The position numbers and the translations under genes were made by a program. From contig JAJJXM010000030.1 of assembly GCA_024516155.1 (NCBI GenBank), positions 434,001 to 498,000 of the forward strand: a stretch of 64,000 nucleotides of DNA, given 5' to 3'. Origin of the DNA: Pyronema omphalodes (lineage: Eukaryota > Ascomycota > Pezizomycetes > Pezizales > Pyronemataceae). The notes beneath the pieces are model-generated. The model worked only from the letters and a program-made list of their open reading frames with translations, ran no database searches and was not told where the DNA came from. Shown here piece by piece: positions 33,001 to 45,358 of the stretch; the stretch's first letter is position 1; every line of letters starts with the position of its first letter.

Positions 33001-36000
33001 ATGGCCGATCGCGGCTGGGTTGACACCCTGTCAGAGGACTGGATTTCGCAGCCTCGCTCGTCATCACCATATGCTGCCAGCAGGCCCGGCACCATGAACT
33101 CGCTTGCATCTCCAGGTACTACACGCGTCCATCATGAGCGTTCCTATACAAAACTCTCCACAACCAGGCATCGCCGGCGGCATAGTAACGACACACTAGG
33201 TAGTTTGGCCAACTCACAGGGCACAACACAGTTGCATTCGAGACGTATGACCGAGACCCCCGAATGGAAACGACGATTGATGGAGGATATTGGTAATAGC
33301 GGCGGCAAGGATTTATTCTCTCCACTTCAGCTTGAAAATTTATTTCGACCGCCGACCGTGGGTCCAAATTCTTCACCTCGTCTTCCTCCACCTCAACCTA
33401 CCCCTCCAAGGTCACCGAGACGGAGCTGTCTGCCGAGTACACAAACATCCCCGTTCCGAGACGCGCTACCAACCCTGGAAGAGGAATCCGGGAGTACTTC
33501 CAGCGCCCAAGAACCTGCGAAACAACCACCTCAAGTCGCAACCGAAACTACCGAGAGACCACCAATTCTCCGACCACTGACACGGTATTCCCGGCTGTCG
33601 CATCGTCGCACCACTAACTCTACACCTGCGGAAACTGTTTTAGACGGCGCAAGCGGGAAGCGCATTGCAGAAAGGTATAAAGCTCACGACCCAGAGGCTA
33701 GGAACCGATTTATCGTCGCGCGACCGAAACCGAGGAGTATTCACACATCCAGACCTGGAAACCGATACTCAGAAGAAAACGAAAGGAGCTCGGAAGAGGA
33801 AGCCATCATGAGGAACGAGGTAATTTCTCCCATATCTGCTGGCGCGCTTGACTGCATGGACCGAGTCGCGAGTACGGTGTCGCCACAGCTCAAAAGAGGC
33901 TCTAGCAATCCAGAATCTGATTTATCGTCTTACCCGCTCGAACAAAAGGATAACCGTGAGGAACAGAAAGTCGAGGATACCCCAGCGAAACCACTCAATC
34001 ATAGTGTTGGACGATTTACACTGGCCGAAACATCCTATTATCCCTCGAGTCCCCCAATTTACGGATATCGCCGCTATTCGCCCGAAGAATCGTTTCAAGA
34101 GGAGGATACCGGGGTGGAGCAATATGACGAGGATTACTATGATGACGATGAAACAGGATTCCTTCCTTCTCCATATAAAACCCCCGCGAAAGCTCCACCA
34201 ACTCCCCCATCCCCGGAATTGCGACCTCGGCAAAATGCAAAAGAACCAAACAAGCGCGAATCGACTGGATCTGCTTTGCTAAGGAAAATTCGGAATCATA
34301 AGGAGGCTCCGAGATCACCTGTCAAGCCACAACCAATTAATCTAGCGTCTGGAGGTAGCAATCGTAATACGGAGCAATTGGCGACACCTCATTCCTCTCG
34401 ACAAATTCCTGGATCTGACTCACTCTCGCCACCAATTCTCAAGCCAGTAGAAACAACGGTGCCAAAGAATAAGCATTCTCTAAGCCCCTTAAAACTGTTC
34501 AGTGGCGTTTACGATACGTACACCGATGATATGTTAAGGAAGCGACTTGGTGAATTCGAGGAAGAAAGCGAGGATCAGGATGATACGGGACATAATCGGA
34601 CGTTTAGCTATGAGTATGGTGCGGACGTACCATCGGAGGAAGAAAGCGAGCGATCGTATGGTGAAGGTAGCATGGTGGTAAACCGGCTGGAAGAGTTAGC
34701 GCGCCAAATGGAAAAAGAGGAACCGTCTGCCGGATACACCAGGCGAAGCAAAATTGTTCAGTATGACGAAGTCGTGGAGAAGGTTACTAAAACGACAACC
34801 ACAACAAGATCAGGCAGTGGTCAGCAGCGCTCTGAATCTTCACAAACAGCTTCAATGAACCAGGAATCCTTACCGCGAAATGGGCAGAAGCACCGTCGAT
34901 GGATCTCGGAAGAGGCACCAATTCCTCAGATTCCACAACTTCCCCAGATTAACACCGTTCCTACAGATTACAGCCCTGTTAAGGAGCGTACACCAAAGAG
35001 ACCCCGCAGAGCTTCAGCCATGACAACGTCCAGACCCGGTTCGAGCAATACTGCGAATACACAACCGGCAAGTCTTGCAGTTCGTCGAAGAGTCAATTCT
35101 GGAATTGAGGAGGGTAGCATCCTTGCGAGCTCGCGTCGCCGTAGTAGGGCAAACTCGAAGGAATCCGAATTCTCGACTCAGTCTTCTCGTCCGCCAATTC
35201 CACCTATTCCAGCAGCAGCGGCGGTGGCGGCGGCTCTCGCTGCGATAGAAGCCGATGGAACGGCCTCGCCATCCCCTCGGAAAAAGAAACCCATCGTTTT
35301 GAAAGACGCTGGTCAAGTGGCGATAGCACCGGCCATTAACTCGCCAAGAGGAAGCAATCCGAGAAAAATTGTGTTCAGTGGAAGCAAGGGTGATGGAATG
35401 CAGGGAGAAAGTTTCCAGATATCATCGGAATCGAAAGACAATACGACGGGTGGAAGTACCAGGCGGGGTAGTGTAACGACGCAAGACTTTCTGGAGCAAG
35501 CTGAACAGGTTATGGCAAGGATTCGAGCATTGGGTCTCAGAAGCGAGAATTCGTACAGTTCTGACATGCAGTTTCAACGGCGGACAGAAAGTAGCAGAGG
35601 AAGTGCAGGCCGTCGACCACGGATACCATCGATCGCTCGAAATGACGAGCATAGAAATGGCGATCATGAAGATAAACCTGCTACAGCTGATATGGTTGAA
35701 CGGCTACAGACAGTTGCACGCAATCTTAGCAATCATAAACAGGGTAAGATGCCTGCCAAGGATAATAATGACCGGGATCCGCGTTCGCATAGGTCGACGC
35801 GTTCCTCTGTTCGAGTCATTTCAAACGTGCCAGAAGAACTTGCAGAACACCTTGCGTCAAAGTCTACGAATGACATGACTTTCGACCAGGAAACTCTCGC
35901 TTGGGTCTCGCGAACACCGGAAAAAGAGGAGAACCCCCTCAAGGATATTTCCGATTTGACGGTTGACGAGAAACAAGAGGAACGCGTACTCGAACTCGCG

Positions 36001-38379
36001 CGAAGCCAGTGGATGAGTGGAAGCGCAGCTGGCGACGAAAGAAGCGGGGTATGGAGGAGTTCGCGAATGGTTCCGATGGATGAGACAGATTTGCGGGAGA
36101 TCGACGGAGGTCCGGGCGGCGACGCCACCTGGGATAAATCTCATTGGGGAAACTCACGCGCTGCACTCGCTTCCAGCGTAGGCAGCAGTAACTCGCTAAG
36201 AACCAATGACAGCGAATTCGACGTGCATGGCGCCAGGACAGTCACAAGAACCACCAGCTACGGCACTGACGAGGCCATTGAAAAGGATGTTAAAGAGGCA
36301 GAGGTCCCTCAGAAGGTTTCCAAAAAGGCTTTCGATGACGATCGTGTAAACGACAACAACGACAACGCCAACGAAAAGAACACGGTTGAGATGCAGAAAC
36401 TAGCGCCAAGGTTCGCTAATGAAGGCTTCCCCTCGTCACCTCTTAAGAATGAGGTCACGATGGCCAGCTCCACCGACGATGATATTGACGCGTTTTTGGA
36501 GCATGGCTCGCTGAGGCAACCTAATCGTCAAAACCACAACACGTCCTTTCACGGCGTATCGCGTCGTAAATCAATTGGTAGGTCCTTTGTCGGACGCCAT
36601 GTTACACGGGTTACTGAAGGTGATGAAGGAGGCCGAAAGAACCGATTTCCGGATCCGATCGAGCGTGAACTTAGGAGATCTCTTAGCGGCGCATTGACCC
36701 CTCTCCAAACGCCTTTCAAGAGCCAGTTTTCGTCCGCTGTACCCCCTTCAAATCACAAGGGTGATGTTTCATTCTTCCTGTCGCCACTACCAGACCTCTC
36801 GTATCGATTTGAAAGCACAGAGGCGTTGATTTCGCTAGAGCTGTCTTACATCACTGCGCGTCGCGGACCGAAGGCTACTACTAAAGCTATCGAAGCATCG
36901 TTCTCCATTGCACAGGCGAATGTTGTGAAACATTTAACTGACGTAGAGCCATACGACCCGTACTGGGATTTCATCAAGTGCCTTAAGCTTAACGACCGCA
37001 AGCTGGAGACTTTACACACTTTGAACGAGTTTTGTCCTAGACTTGCCGAGCTGGACGTGAGCGGGAATGAATTGGGGCAGCTGACGGGTGTTCCCGAAAG
37101 CGTTATGACCCTGACTTGTCAGAAGAATTGCTTGACGGATGTTACATTCTTCGGGCATTTGAATAACCTGCAGTTCTTGGATATCTGTGGCAATGGATTG
37201 GAGAACTTGGATGCATTGGCGACGTGTTTGCATTTACGGGAGTTGAAGGCAGATGACAACGCGTTGACCAACATCGATGGTATCTTCAAGATTGAAGGGT
37301 TGATGTCGTTCCGAGCCCGTCGTAACAATCTGGAGTCTGTAGACTTCTCCGGAGCTGAGCTGTAAGTTTTATCATCTCCATGCTTTGATCATTACTAACC
37401 ACCCCTTAGTAAGCGCCTCACCGAGCTCGACCTGCGCGGTAACAAAATTACGGAAATTCACGGCCTCGAAGATCTGCCCGCTTTGGTACACCTCAACCTT
37501 GACCAAAACCAGCTTTGCGACCTCAATATCTCCCGGAGCTACACACTCGACTCTATCCGTTCCATCAAGCTTACTCAAAATAACTTCCAGAGCTTCGATG
37601 TCAGTCCCTTCCCTAACCTTAGGATTTTATATATGGACAACAATGCTCTTTCTCACGTTGGTGGACTTACCCGTGCCAAATCCATCGACGCCGTTTCCTT
37701 CCGAGACCAGCGAACCGCAACTGGACATTTCGACCTCGATCTGAACAGGATGTTTGAGACCCGAAAACTTTATCTCTCTGCTAACCCCATCGGTTCTCTG
37801 TCGGAGATGCACGCTGGTTTTCTCAATCTCCAGTTTCTTGAAATGGCTTCTTGTCACCTCAGAACGCTGCCTAAGAATATTGCCAATTTGATCCCTAACG
37901 TACGGGTTCTTAACCTGAACTACAATGCTCTGTCCGACCTTCGTCCCTTGGCCGGTCTCAACCGCCTGGTTAAATTGAGTGTAGCGCACAACCGTCTCAG
38001 CAAGCCTAAATACCTTTCTCAAGCCTTGGAACGATGCCGAGGAATCAAATGGGTCGACTTTCGAGGAAATCCCATGACACAGGGCTTTTACCCTGCGATT
38101 ATGACCCTGGCTAAGCAACCGCAGAACAACCCTGACGAATATCAGAAAGATCCATTTGAGAATGCGCCAGCGGATGAGGAGAAGGATCGACAACATCTGA
38201 GGGGATGCGATCTCAGGACTCGATGTGAAAGAAGGAGATATTGGTTGATGATTGTGAATGCGTGCAGGAAATTGAAGGGCGTGGATGGATTGGATCTTAA
38301 TCGGGACGATTTGGAAATGGAAGATGATGTGTGGAATGAGATGGTTAGACGGGGGTGGGTGGAGATACGGGATGTGTAA
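33001..38379 (+). CDS. Nud1/Cdc11-type septation initiation network scaffold
   Basis: Two exons, 33001-37361 and 37410-38379, separated by a 48-bp GTAAGT…TTACTAAC…TTAG intron, encode 1776 residues. The first three quarters are disordered, rich in Ser, Pro, Arg and acidic clusters, with many short SP/TP and RRxS sites suited to phospho-regulation. From about residue 1325 to 1700 lie leucine-rich repeats (for example LAELDVSGNELGQL, LQFLDICGNGLENL, LRELKADDNALTNI), ending in a charged cap with RRYWLMIVNACRKLKGVDGL. This layout, long disordered N-terminus and C-terminal LRR, is that of Nud1/Cdc11, the spindle-pole-body platform that recruits mitotic-exit/septation kinases. Alternative: another LRR scaffold, but length and order fit well. 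Confidence 0.9.
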
Positions 38380-39321
38380 AAGCTGGAAAAAAGCGGCGCA
38401 TTGGATTTAAGAGGACAAAGTGGTAGAATGAAAATGGGGATGAGGAGGAGGAGGAGGGAAGAAGAAGGGGATGAAAAAAAGATTGAGAGTAGTAACAGTA
38501 ATACTTTACTTACAATCACTAATGATTTTTTATGTAGCACATACCCACACCCACACACATACGGATAGGAGTTTTTTTTTTGCAGGCTGTTTTTTTGTAT
38601 TGATACTTACTTATGCAGGTGTATTTTCCTTTTTACCTTTTTCCTTTTTCTTACCTTTACCTTATCATTGGGTAGATTGTTTTGTTAGGTTATTGTATTT
38701 GTTTTTTTGTTACTTGTAGGTTATGTCTCGTGTCTTTTTTTTTTTTGCGTCGGATATGGCATATGGGGTATTCCGACTGGAGTTTTTTTTTTTTTGTTCT
38801 GGTTGTTTGAAAGTACCTTACCGCTAATTTGTGGTTTCTTGTTTTTTTTTTTGTTCCGCTTGTTTTGCTTGTGTTTTTGCTTGTTGTTTTTTGTTGTGGT
38901 ATTAGGTAGCCTTATACGGCCTACTTTTTTTTTCTTTACTCCGATTGTGTATACGAATAGGAAGAGGAAGACGCACCAATATCACTATCACTAGACGCAA
39001 CTATAGCAGTAGTGGTGGTGGACTGGTGCTGGGATAATGATGGAATGACGGAATGATGGAACGATGGAATGACGAGATGATGAGATGATGAGATGACGAT
39101 ATGATGGATGGAGTTTGGCGATACGGCGATTAGGAAATGGGAAATGGGAAATGGGAATGGTTTTATTGCTATGATTATATATGAGTTTTGTTGGGGGATT
39201 AGGAAAAGTTGGTGGTGGAGTAGTACTGGGGAGATTATGGATTTTAAAAATTAATTCCGTTTTGAAGAATTTTTGGTTTTGGTTTGGGGATGCGGAGTTG
39301 TTGATGTTGGTGATGGTGATT
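38380..39321. other. Downstream spacer of cdc11
   Basis: No gene. It shows a GGAGGA run, CACACCCACAC, and several T-rich tracts to 38940, then a GATGGAATGAC repeat at 39040-39110 and GAAATGG at 39136-39157. Confidence 0.5.
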
Positions 39322-39809
39322 TGATTTGATTTGATTTGATTTTCTTGAACGTTCCCAACCTTAAGGTTATGACGTATGCCACAGTTTAATTACATTTCGA
39401 GGCTCCAGCTGTTACCTTAGAGTCTCGCTTGGATCCGCCCCAGAGCGTACTTCATTTCTTGGGCCTGTTGCCACCTCTCTTCCTCCTGCTGGTTTTCATT
39501 CTCGTCGTTACATTTTGGAGCCCTGTTTGCTCTTTTCCCACCCTGCCTCTCCTCTCTTCTCCTCTCTTCTCCTCTCTTCTCCTCTCTTCTCCTCTCTTCT
39601 CCTCTCTTCTCCTCTCTTCTCTGCTCCATTACACTTGCCTTCGCTTCTCTTCTCTGCTCTTTATACCTCTCCACTCCGCCTCTCTCCCTTCGCCCCTCGA
39701 CTTTTTCCCCTTCTTTTCAGACATCTCCTTTCGCCTCTCTCTTCAGTTTTCATCTCATCCTTTTCTCTTCTTCCTCTCACTTCCCCTCTTCTGCCTTTCT
39801 CGCGCGCTA
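39322..39809 (-). mobile_element. Second truncated copy of the non-LTR retroelement
   Basis: It matches 24007-24680 from the (AAATC) tail through the CGCGCGAGAAAGG start, both on the minus strand. An ORF at 39417-39674 on the minus strand ends shortly before the tail and probably represents the C-terminus of an element protein, with an (EEKRG)(EERRR) stretch encoded by the internal 10-bp array. I could not find a clear target-site duplication, so this copy may be older or its flank altered. Confidence 0.75.
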
Positions 39810-40664
39810 CCCTTCCCCGCTTTTGCTGTTCTTCGGCTATGTATGTAGTATATACATAATTATATATCTGTCTTCAGCTATTTTTTTTTTTTTTTTTTTT
39901 TTTTTTTTGCAGCATTATCCGTCTTATCCGTCTTATTCACTCCAAACCGCTTCATACTCGTTCCCAGATTCAATCAGTGTTCCGTAGCCTATTCTTCTTC
40001 CTTCCGTATCATCTTCCGTAGCAGAAACATTACTTACCTATGTCTGTATGCAATCTTAGTAGCAATCTTAGTAGCAATCTTAGTAGCAGGGACAATGTTG
40101 TTAAGGGCCTTTTTTCCAGCGCGAGTAGAGTAGCACTTGGAGTGTGGCAGGGTGTTAGTTCGAGCTTCGCAGCGGAGTTTATTGCTCTGTATTTAGGCCT
40201 TAGTATTTTTGGCCGTCTAGGATGAGATGTTGTATTTGGGTGTTTTGGGGGGTTGCATTAGTCATATGTATCTGGGTGAAGGATATTTTTCGGATTTCAT
40301 CTTTGATATATGTAATCCAAAAAATACCCATGAGTCATGAGTCATGACCGGTTCTCAGGCGTAGGATTAGCTGGCAAAATTTTTTCAGGTGGTAGTTGAC
40401 TAGTTGTTGTGTATGTAGTATCTAGCTGTCTTCAATGAGGTGATTTGTATATTTTCTGCCGTATTTATCGTTCGTACCCATTCCTTCCATGCCTTCAATT
40501 TCTGGCCTCGGGTTTGTCTTTTCAGCCAGGAAATGGATACTATGTACAGCTGGTGTGCGGTTTGGTTTCTGATAGGTTGCAGCGCTGGAAAGGTCATTTG
40601 CCCCAGAAATTGGTTTGGTTTGTTAATATCAGGATCTGGTTTATACTTTATGAAGGGGTGGTAA

Positions 40665-40698
<34 letters not shown>

Positions 40699-40991
40699 TA
40701 TAGATATAACATATCATAACATAACATAACATAACAAAATTTCTATATATAGACTGACTGATTGATTACATTGCGTCGCGCCATGGAGGAATCATAACTG
40801 ACGGCTATAATAACAGACGGCTATGGCTTACGGCCTATGATTGAAGTTCTGGAGACTATTGATGGATGATGGATGAAAGAGTATTGGTTTGGCTTGTAGG
40901 GAATGGAGGGACGATATATTGATTTGTTTTTATGTGAGGAGAATGGGAGCTTGGACTTAGTTGTCATTGCTCATCGCAGGAACTGCTCGTC
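39810..40991. other. Spacer with homopolymer T runs
   Basis: No gene. Two long T tracts (about 39882-39908 and 40669-40695) could be A-tails of lost retroposed sequences on the minus strand, but nothing recognisable precedes them. A triplicated AGCAATCTTAGT lies at 40052-40088. Confidence 0.45.
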
Positions 40992-41020
40992 GTTGAGAAT
41001 GCGGGGGGGGGGGGGGGGGG

Positions 41021-41333
41021 CGGCCCCAGTAGTGTAGTGGAATAATTCCCTGCATTGCACAAGAAAGCAACGGGTTCGAATCCCGTGTTGCTCCCACAGG
41101 TTTTCTTGGCAAACCAGGGTTTGCCCTCCAAAGGGAGGTTTACCTGGTGCTCAGGATAAGCAGTCACTCTCCGGGGTGAAAGAGTACTTGACATATGTCA
41201 AGGGCGGCCCCGCTTACCTGATCTATACCTCCATAGGTGTAGACAAGCGTTGGAATATTTGGGAAATGTAATATTAGTATTACGACTGTCATAACCTTAC
41301 GGTTGCATACAGAAATGAAATTATTATTATTAT
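41021..41333 (+). mobile_element. tRNA-derived SINE with target-site duplication
   Basis: The 313-bp insert has a polymerase III promoter head: A box TAGTGTAGTGG (about 41030) and B box GGTTCGAATCCC (about 41070), with T stem ACGGG/CCCGT. An unrelated body follows, ending in an (ATT)n tail. It is flanked by GTTGAGAATGC plus a long G run on both sides (40992-41020 with 18 G, 41334-41366 with 22 G), a target-site duplication of about 29 bp. The anticodon arm does not fold and the acceptor ends do not pair, so it is not a working tRNA gene. Confidence 0.9.
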
Positions 41334-41472
41334 GTTGAGAATGCGGGGGGGGGGGGGGGGGGGGGGTCACCATCCCGTGGTGTATATGGTGGAGAACATG
41401 TGTTCCAGACACATGAGAAGTCGCCTACGGGGGAAATATTATTAATCGATAAAGCTTGTGTGGGCCGGAGTT

Positions 41473-43161
41473 CCCTATGGTTCATGAAATGGTTATAAAG
41501 TTGGTGCATAAATCATGTATAAATCTCAAAATTTCCCCACCAAATCATAATCTAGGTTTATTACCTGTTTATAATCTTATTGGGTATTTCTTACAACCTA
41601 TTTAATCCTCGTTTATATTTTATTTACAACCCCACTTACAATTTGTTTATTTATTATTTACAACCCCACTTACAATTTGTTCATGTATTATTTACAACCC
41701 CACTTACAATCTGTTTATTTATTATTTACAACCCCACTTAAACGTCATTTACAATTTGTTTATTTATTATTTACAACTGCCATTCACAAGTCATTTACAA
41801 TTTGTTTTTTCATTGTTTACAATTTCTATTTACAGGTCATTTACAATTTGTTTTGTCATTGTTTACAATTTCTTTTGTTGTCGTCTACAATCTCTTCTTC
41901 CATTGTTTACGTAACTATTTACTCCACACCTTGCATTCTGTAATACCCCCATACACTGCAAAATAATCTAGCAAGTTTATTGAGTGGTGTTGATGTTTAT
42001 ACTCCAAGATAAACTGGCAAAATAACTGTAGTTTGCTTTACAGACGAAGATCATTGATAATGAGGAATTTCATCAATTTCTGTGAGGTAAGTCGAACAGG
42101 AATGAGAACTCACTAAGCCAGCAGGATCCGAAGCCTTTTGGAATAGCCTATATCGATCAGCATTGTTCTGTTCTCTCAGTCAATATTTCGCCTTACAAAT
42201 TTCATTGATCAGTTTTTCACAGAATCTGCAATGGTTGTGTATTTTCAATAGATGGCGGGTTCGCATCTGCGAACTCAGGATGGGAATTCGTCAGGAATTG
42301 AGAGAATGCTGAAGATATAGGGAGCCTGTTGAGAATCTGAAAGCCTGTCTTCAGCGAAAATTCTGGACTAGGCTGGACATTTTCAAGGTCCAAAAGGCGC
42401 TAAAATGCAAGCTAGTATACCATAGTGTCCCCCCACTCCGTCTTCCTGGACTCCACCGGAATGGAATTCCCGGTTCTCCTTCCTTGCCAACCTCAGCTCT
42501 TACATACAAGCTAATCTCCATTGATTCCAGTCCTACACTGCTCCCCTGCGCTCAGCTACCCAGGGAGATAACTAGCTGTTGCGATCACATTCCCTATACT
42601 CTTACCCTGCGTAGCTGATAATGCTGTATGTCGGACGAAATCGAAGGGGAAATGCCGGAGGAAGTAAAAGTTGTCTATGAGGTGGTTCTGAATGACTCAC
42701 GGAAAAAAATCGATTTACTTCTATACAAGAATTTGTGGGATTTTTTGTTTGCAATGAGCACCGATATTTGTTAAGAAATACAGGTGCGGCTTGGTGAGCA
42801 GGCAAATGATTATCATGAGGATTTGTTTTATTTCATGTCATGTTTGAATTGCAAAATTAATATGATAACCCATGGCCATTTTTTTTTTTTCTTTTTGTCT
42901 CAGGGCGACATTCCGTCCATTTGATGGAATGCAATGTAGAATACACCGAAGCCTCCTTGTATGGTCGGTTTAAATTAACATCATTTACAATTGATGGGAC
43001 CATTTGCCGAATGCCGAGAGTTTTTATGCAACAGGCCGTTATATCTTCTGGCTTTATAACTGTGATGGATTAAACCTTGAATAACCTACCCGGTGCATAA
43101 AAATTTTGGTGGGGCATGGTTATAACATATGCAATTTGTATGGCAGACATGTACCATAGGG
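41473..43161. mobile_element. Transposon D, relative of element C (1689 bp)
   Basis: Ends CCCTATGGTTCATG and, read inward from the right, CCCTATGGTACATG, with 3-bp duplication GTT (41470-41472 and 43162-43164). Its right-terminal 60 bp, read on the minus strand, match the left-terminal 60 bp of element C (CCATAC-like, then TTGTATATGTTATA, then CCCCACCAAAA), so D lies inverted relative to C. The left sub-terminal region is a tandem array of TTACAATTTGTTTATTTATT units (41636-41860). No transposase is visible. A further end-like ATACCATAGTG occurs inside at 42417-42426 and could mark a nested or chimeric structure. Confidence 0.82.
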
Positions 43162-43164
43162 GTT

Positions 43165-43910
43165 AGAATGGCGGTGGCTTGTTGTATGTTGCTCTTGTTG
43201 GCTTATGGTTGGAGATTGGGACTTGCTTGTGGGGGGATGGCGGGGATTGGAATGGAGATTGCGGATGGGGAGATGGAGACTAAAGGGTGGAGTTTTGGGA
43301 TGATGGGTGGAGTTTTGGGGTGGAGCATGGGGGATGTGGTGGAGACTGGGGTTTAGGGCTTATAGCCTACGCCTTACATCCTAGGCCTTAGGTTTAAGGT
43401 TTTAACCCCACCTCCTACGTCCCATTCCCATGAGCCTAACCGTATGGATAGCGATCTCTATACATAGTGCTGTGGAATCATACGGTCGATGCACCATCCT
43501 TTATTGACTGCAGCATAATCAAGAGGCAGAGCAGTCGTCCAGTCCCAAGTTCAATCCAAGTGCACACAAGACTGCACCACAAATTTTTTCTGTCATCGGG
43601 TATTCAGGACATCAGGTACTACGGACGAGTGCGAGTTTCGAAATTTGCCGTTCATAGTCGACTGTAGTCGGTCCAATGAGCAAATACCGGGGAGGGATGT
43701 AGAGATAATATCAGCGTTCTATCAGCAATAGTACAGACAATCCAAATCCCCATCATTTTAGAGTGACTACCTGGTATGATGTATCATGCTGCATCCATGC
43801 TGCATCATGTAAGAGGGGAGGGACTAGGCCGTTAAACGTTGTTTTGTAAGGCGTTATTATTATTCCATAAACCATGATACGAATCCTCCAGAATTCGTGC
43901 CTACATAGCC
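43165..43910. other. Spacer
   Basis: No gene seen. It includes a GGATGGGGAGATGGAGA purine stretch near 43260 and a degenerate CCTACGCCTTACATCCTAGG segment near 43368. Confidence 0.4.
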
Positions 43911-44236
43911 ACGCTCGGACGAATCCTAGTCTGAATGTCGTGCTTGAATCGCCGGGTTACTTGGCGGTGATGCTTAGAGTTTTGGGATTGGATGTTGCTG
44001 CAAACTGCGGAATAGAGCCAAGATGAGGCCCAAAATAGGACATTCTGTTCTTATAATCGAAAAATAGAGAAGAGAAGTGTAAGATGGAAGAAGTGGAGGA
44101 CCATCAGGATATGGAGGACATATCGCGAGAAAGCGGTTGCTGTCCTTCGTAAACTGGGAACTGTGAAACGGGAATTACCCGTGCATGCCAAGAATCACAT
44201 CAGCCGCATCGCCGTGCACCAGCAGAGAACGATTCA
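43911..44236 (+). repeat. Dispersed repeat, copy 1 (about 325 bp)
   Basis: It matches 55569-55883 in the same orientation at high identity, from CGCTCGGACGAATC through GCAGAGAACGATTCAAAA. Small indels distinguish the copies (for example an extra GGGAACTGTGAAACG-type segment here). It has no TIR or tail that I can see and no shared intact ORF. Identity unknown. Confidence 0.75.
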
Positions 44237-44624
44237 AAAGCTTTCAACAGAGCAAAGCTCTACAATGCCCGGCACTTGGCGCATTGTGTTTCTAAATGCC
44301 CGACCGGTCTACAATGCCGCTCTGTCCACAAAAAAATGATGAAAAAGTCCTATTTGTGGCGGAGAGTGCTCATTGCCAAAGTCTCCGTGCGCATGTCTCC
44401 CGACCAACGCGTTCACCTTCATATCGACGACGACATTGTCGTCCGCCCCGCTTCTCAAAACAAACCGCGACGCCGACCAGAAAGGGTACAGCGCACATTG
44501 GATTAGCAGCGTACCCGCTGAGCCAAATTTATAGACGCACTGGAAGTCTCCGGTCAGATGTAACGCGTGGTGTTCTTGCTTCGGAGGAGAGGGCCACGAT
44601 GTGTGCATGGTCCGATTTATGTAT
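44237..44624. other. Unassigned flank of the right duplicated arm
   Basis: ORFs on both strands (for example 44276-44506 plus) overlap without recognisable domains. I cannot call a gene. Confidence 0.35.
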
Positions 44625-45358
44625 ATTCGCAGATTCTAAGACAACTGCCGTCCGCGCATTAGGAAATGCCTTTTGAAAATCATAGTAAGAATCGACTACC
44701 AAAAGCCGATTGATCCTAACTCTTCTTCAGGAAATCTATGTCCAGGCACCCGCCGAGTACAATATATGTACGCATTAGTAAACCCGAGACTGTGCTCTGT
44801 ACTTGACCTCATGATTCATGATTTTGTTCATGTCGGCTTGGAAAGAAACGCTGTTTGGCCAGCTGCGTTTCTAACATCATGCGGTTTATTTTCAAAGAGG
44901 AAGGAAGCCAATTGACTAACGCCACCTCGTTGCATATCTCCAGCGCTACTTGACCGAGAAAGCGACTGTGCTTCTAGGAAACAACCACACATTGATTACC
45001 TAGGACGTAACGCATCTCGGAGTCGGGACTCGACCATGATGTTGGGGCAGGCTAAATTACTGACACTGATCATTTATGCATGAGCGTATCTTTGAGATGT
45101 GTTGAAGCTCCGCTCCGCTAATCATATGCTGCCATGTACGACGCTTCGTGCAAGGCTGTCGCAGAGTGGTGTTTTCAACGCATGTACTGGCCTATGCCCG
45201 CAAAAAAGGGTTATAGACTGGCACAACCAAACGATACTTATCGGATATGAAAGTGGTTATCCGTCTGCCATTTGGAAAACTTCGGATTTCTCTATTTTTC
45301 GATAGTCAACATCCTCTTATTTTGAACAATTTACAACATTCTCACCACCTTCGCATCA

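Noticed and set aside
32520..33109. Minus-strand ORFs upstream of cdc11
   Set aside because: They arise in the CAG/CCAGACA-rich leader and overlap the cdc11 start; no domain.
41025..41096. A second tRNA gene at the A-box/B-box sequence
   Set aside because: The T arm is good, but the anticodon arm does not pair and the 5' end is not complementary to the 3' end. It is the head of a SINE.
44276..44676. Overlapping ORFs of 76-126 codons near the right arm
   Set aside because: Three frames on two strands are open at once with no family match, which points to chance.
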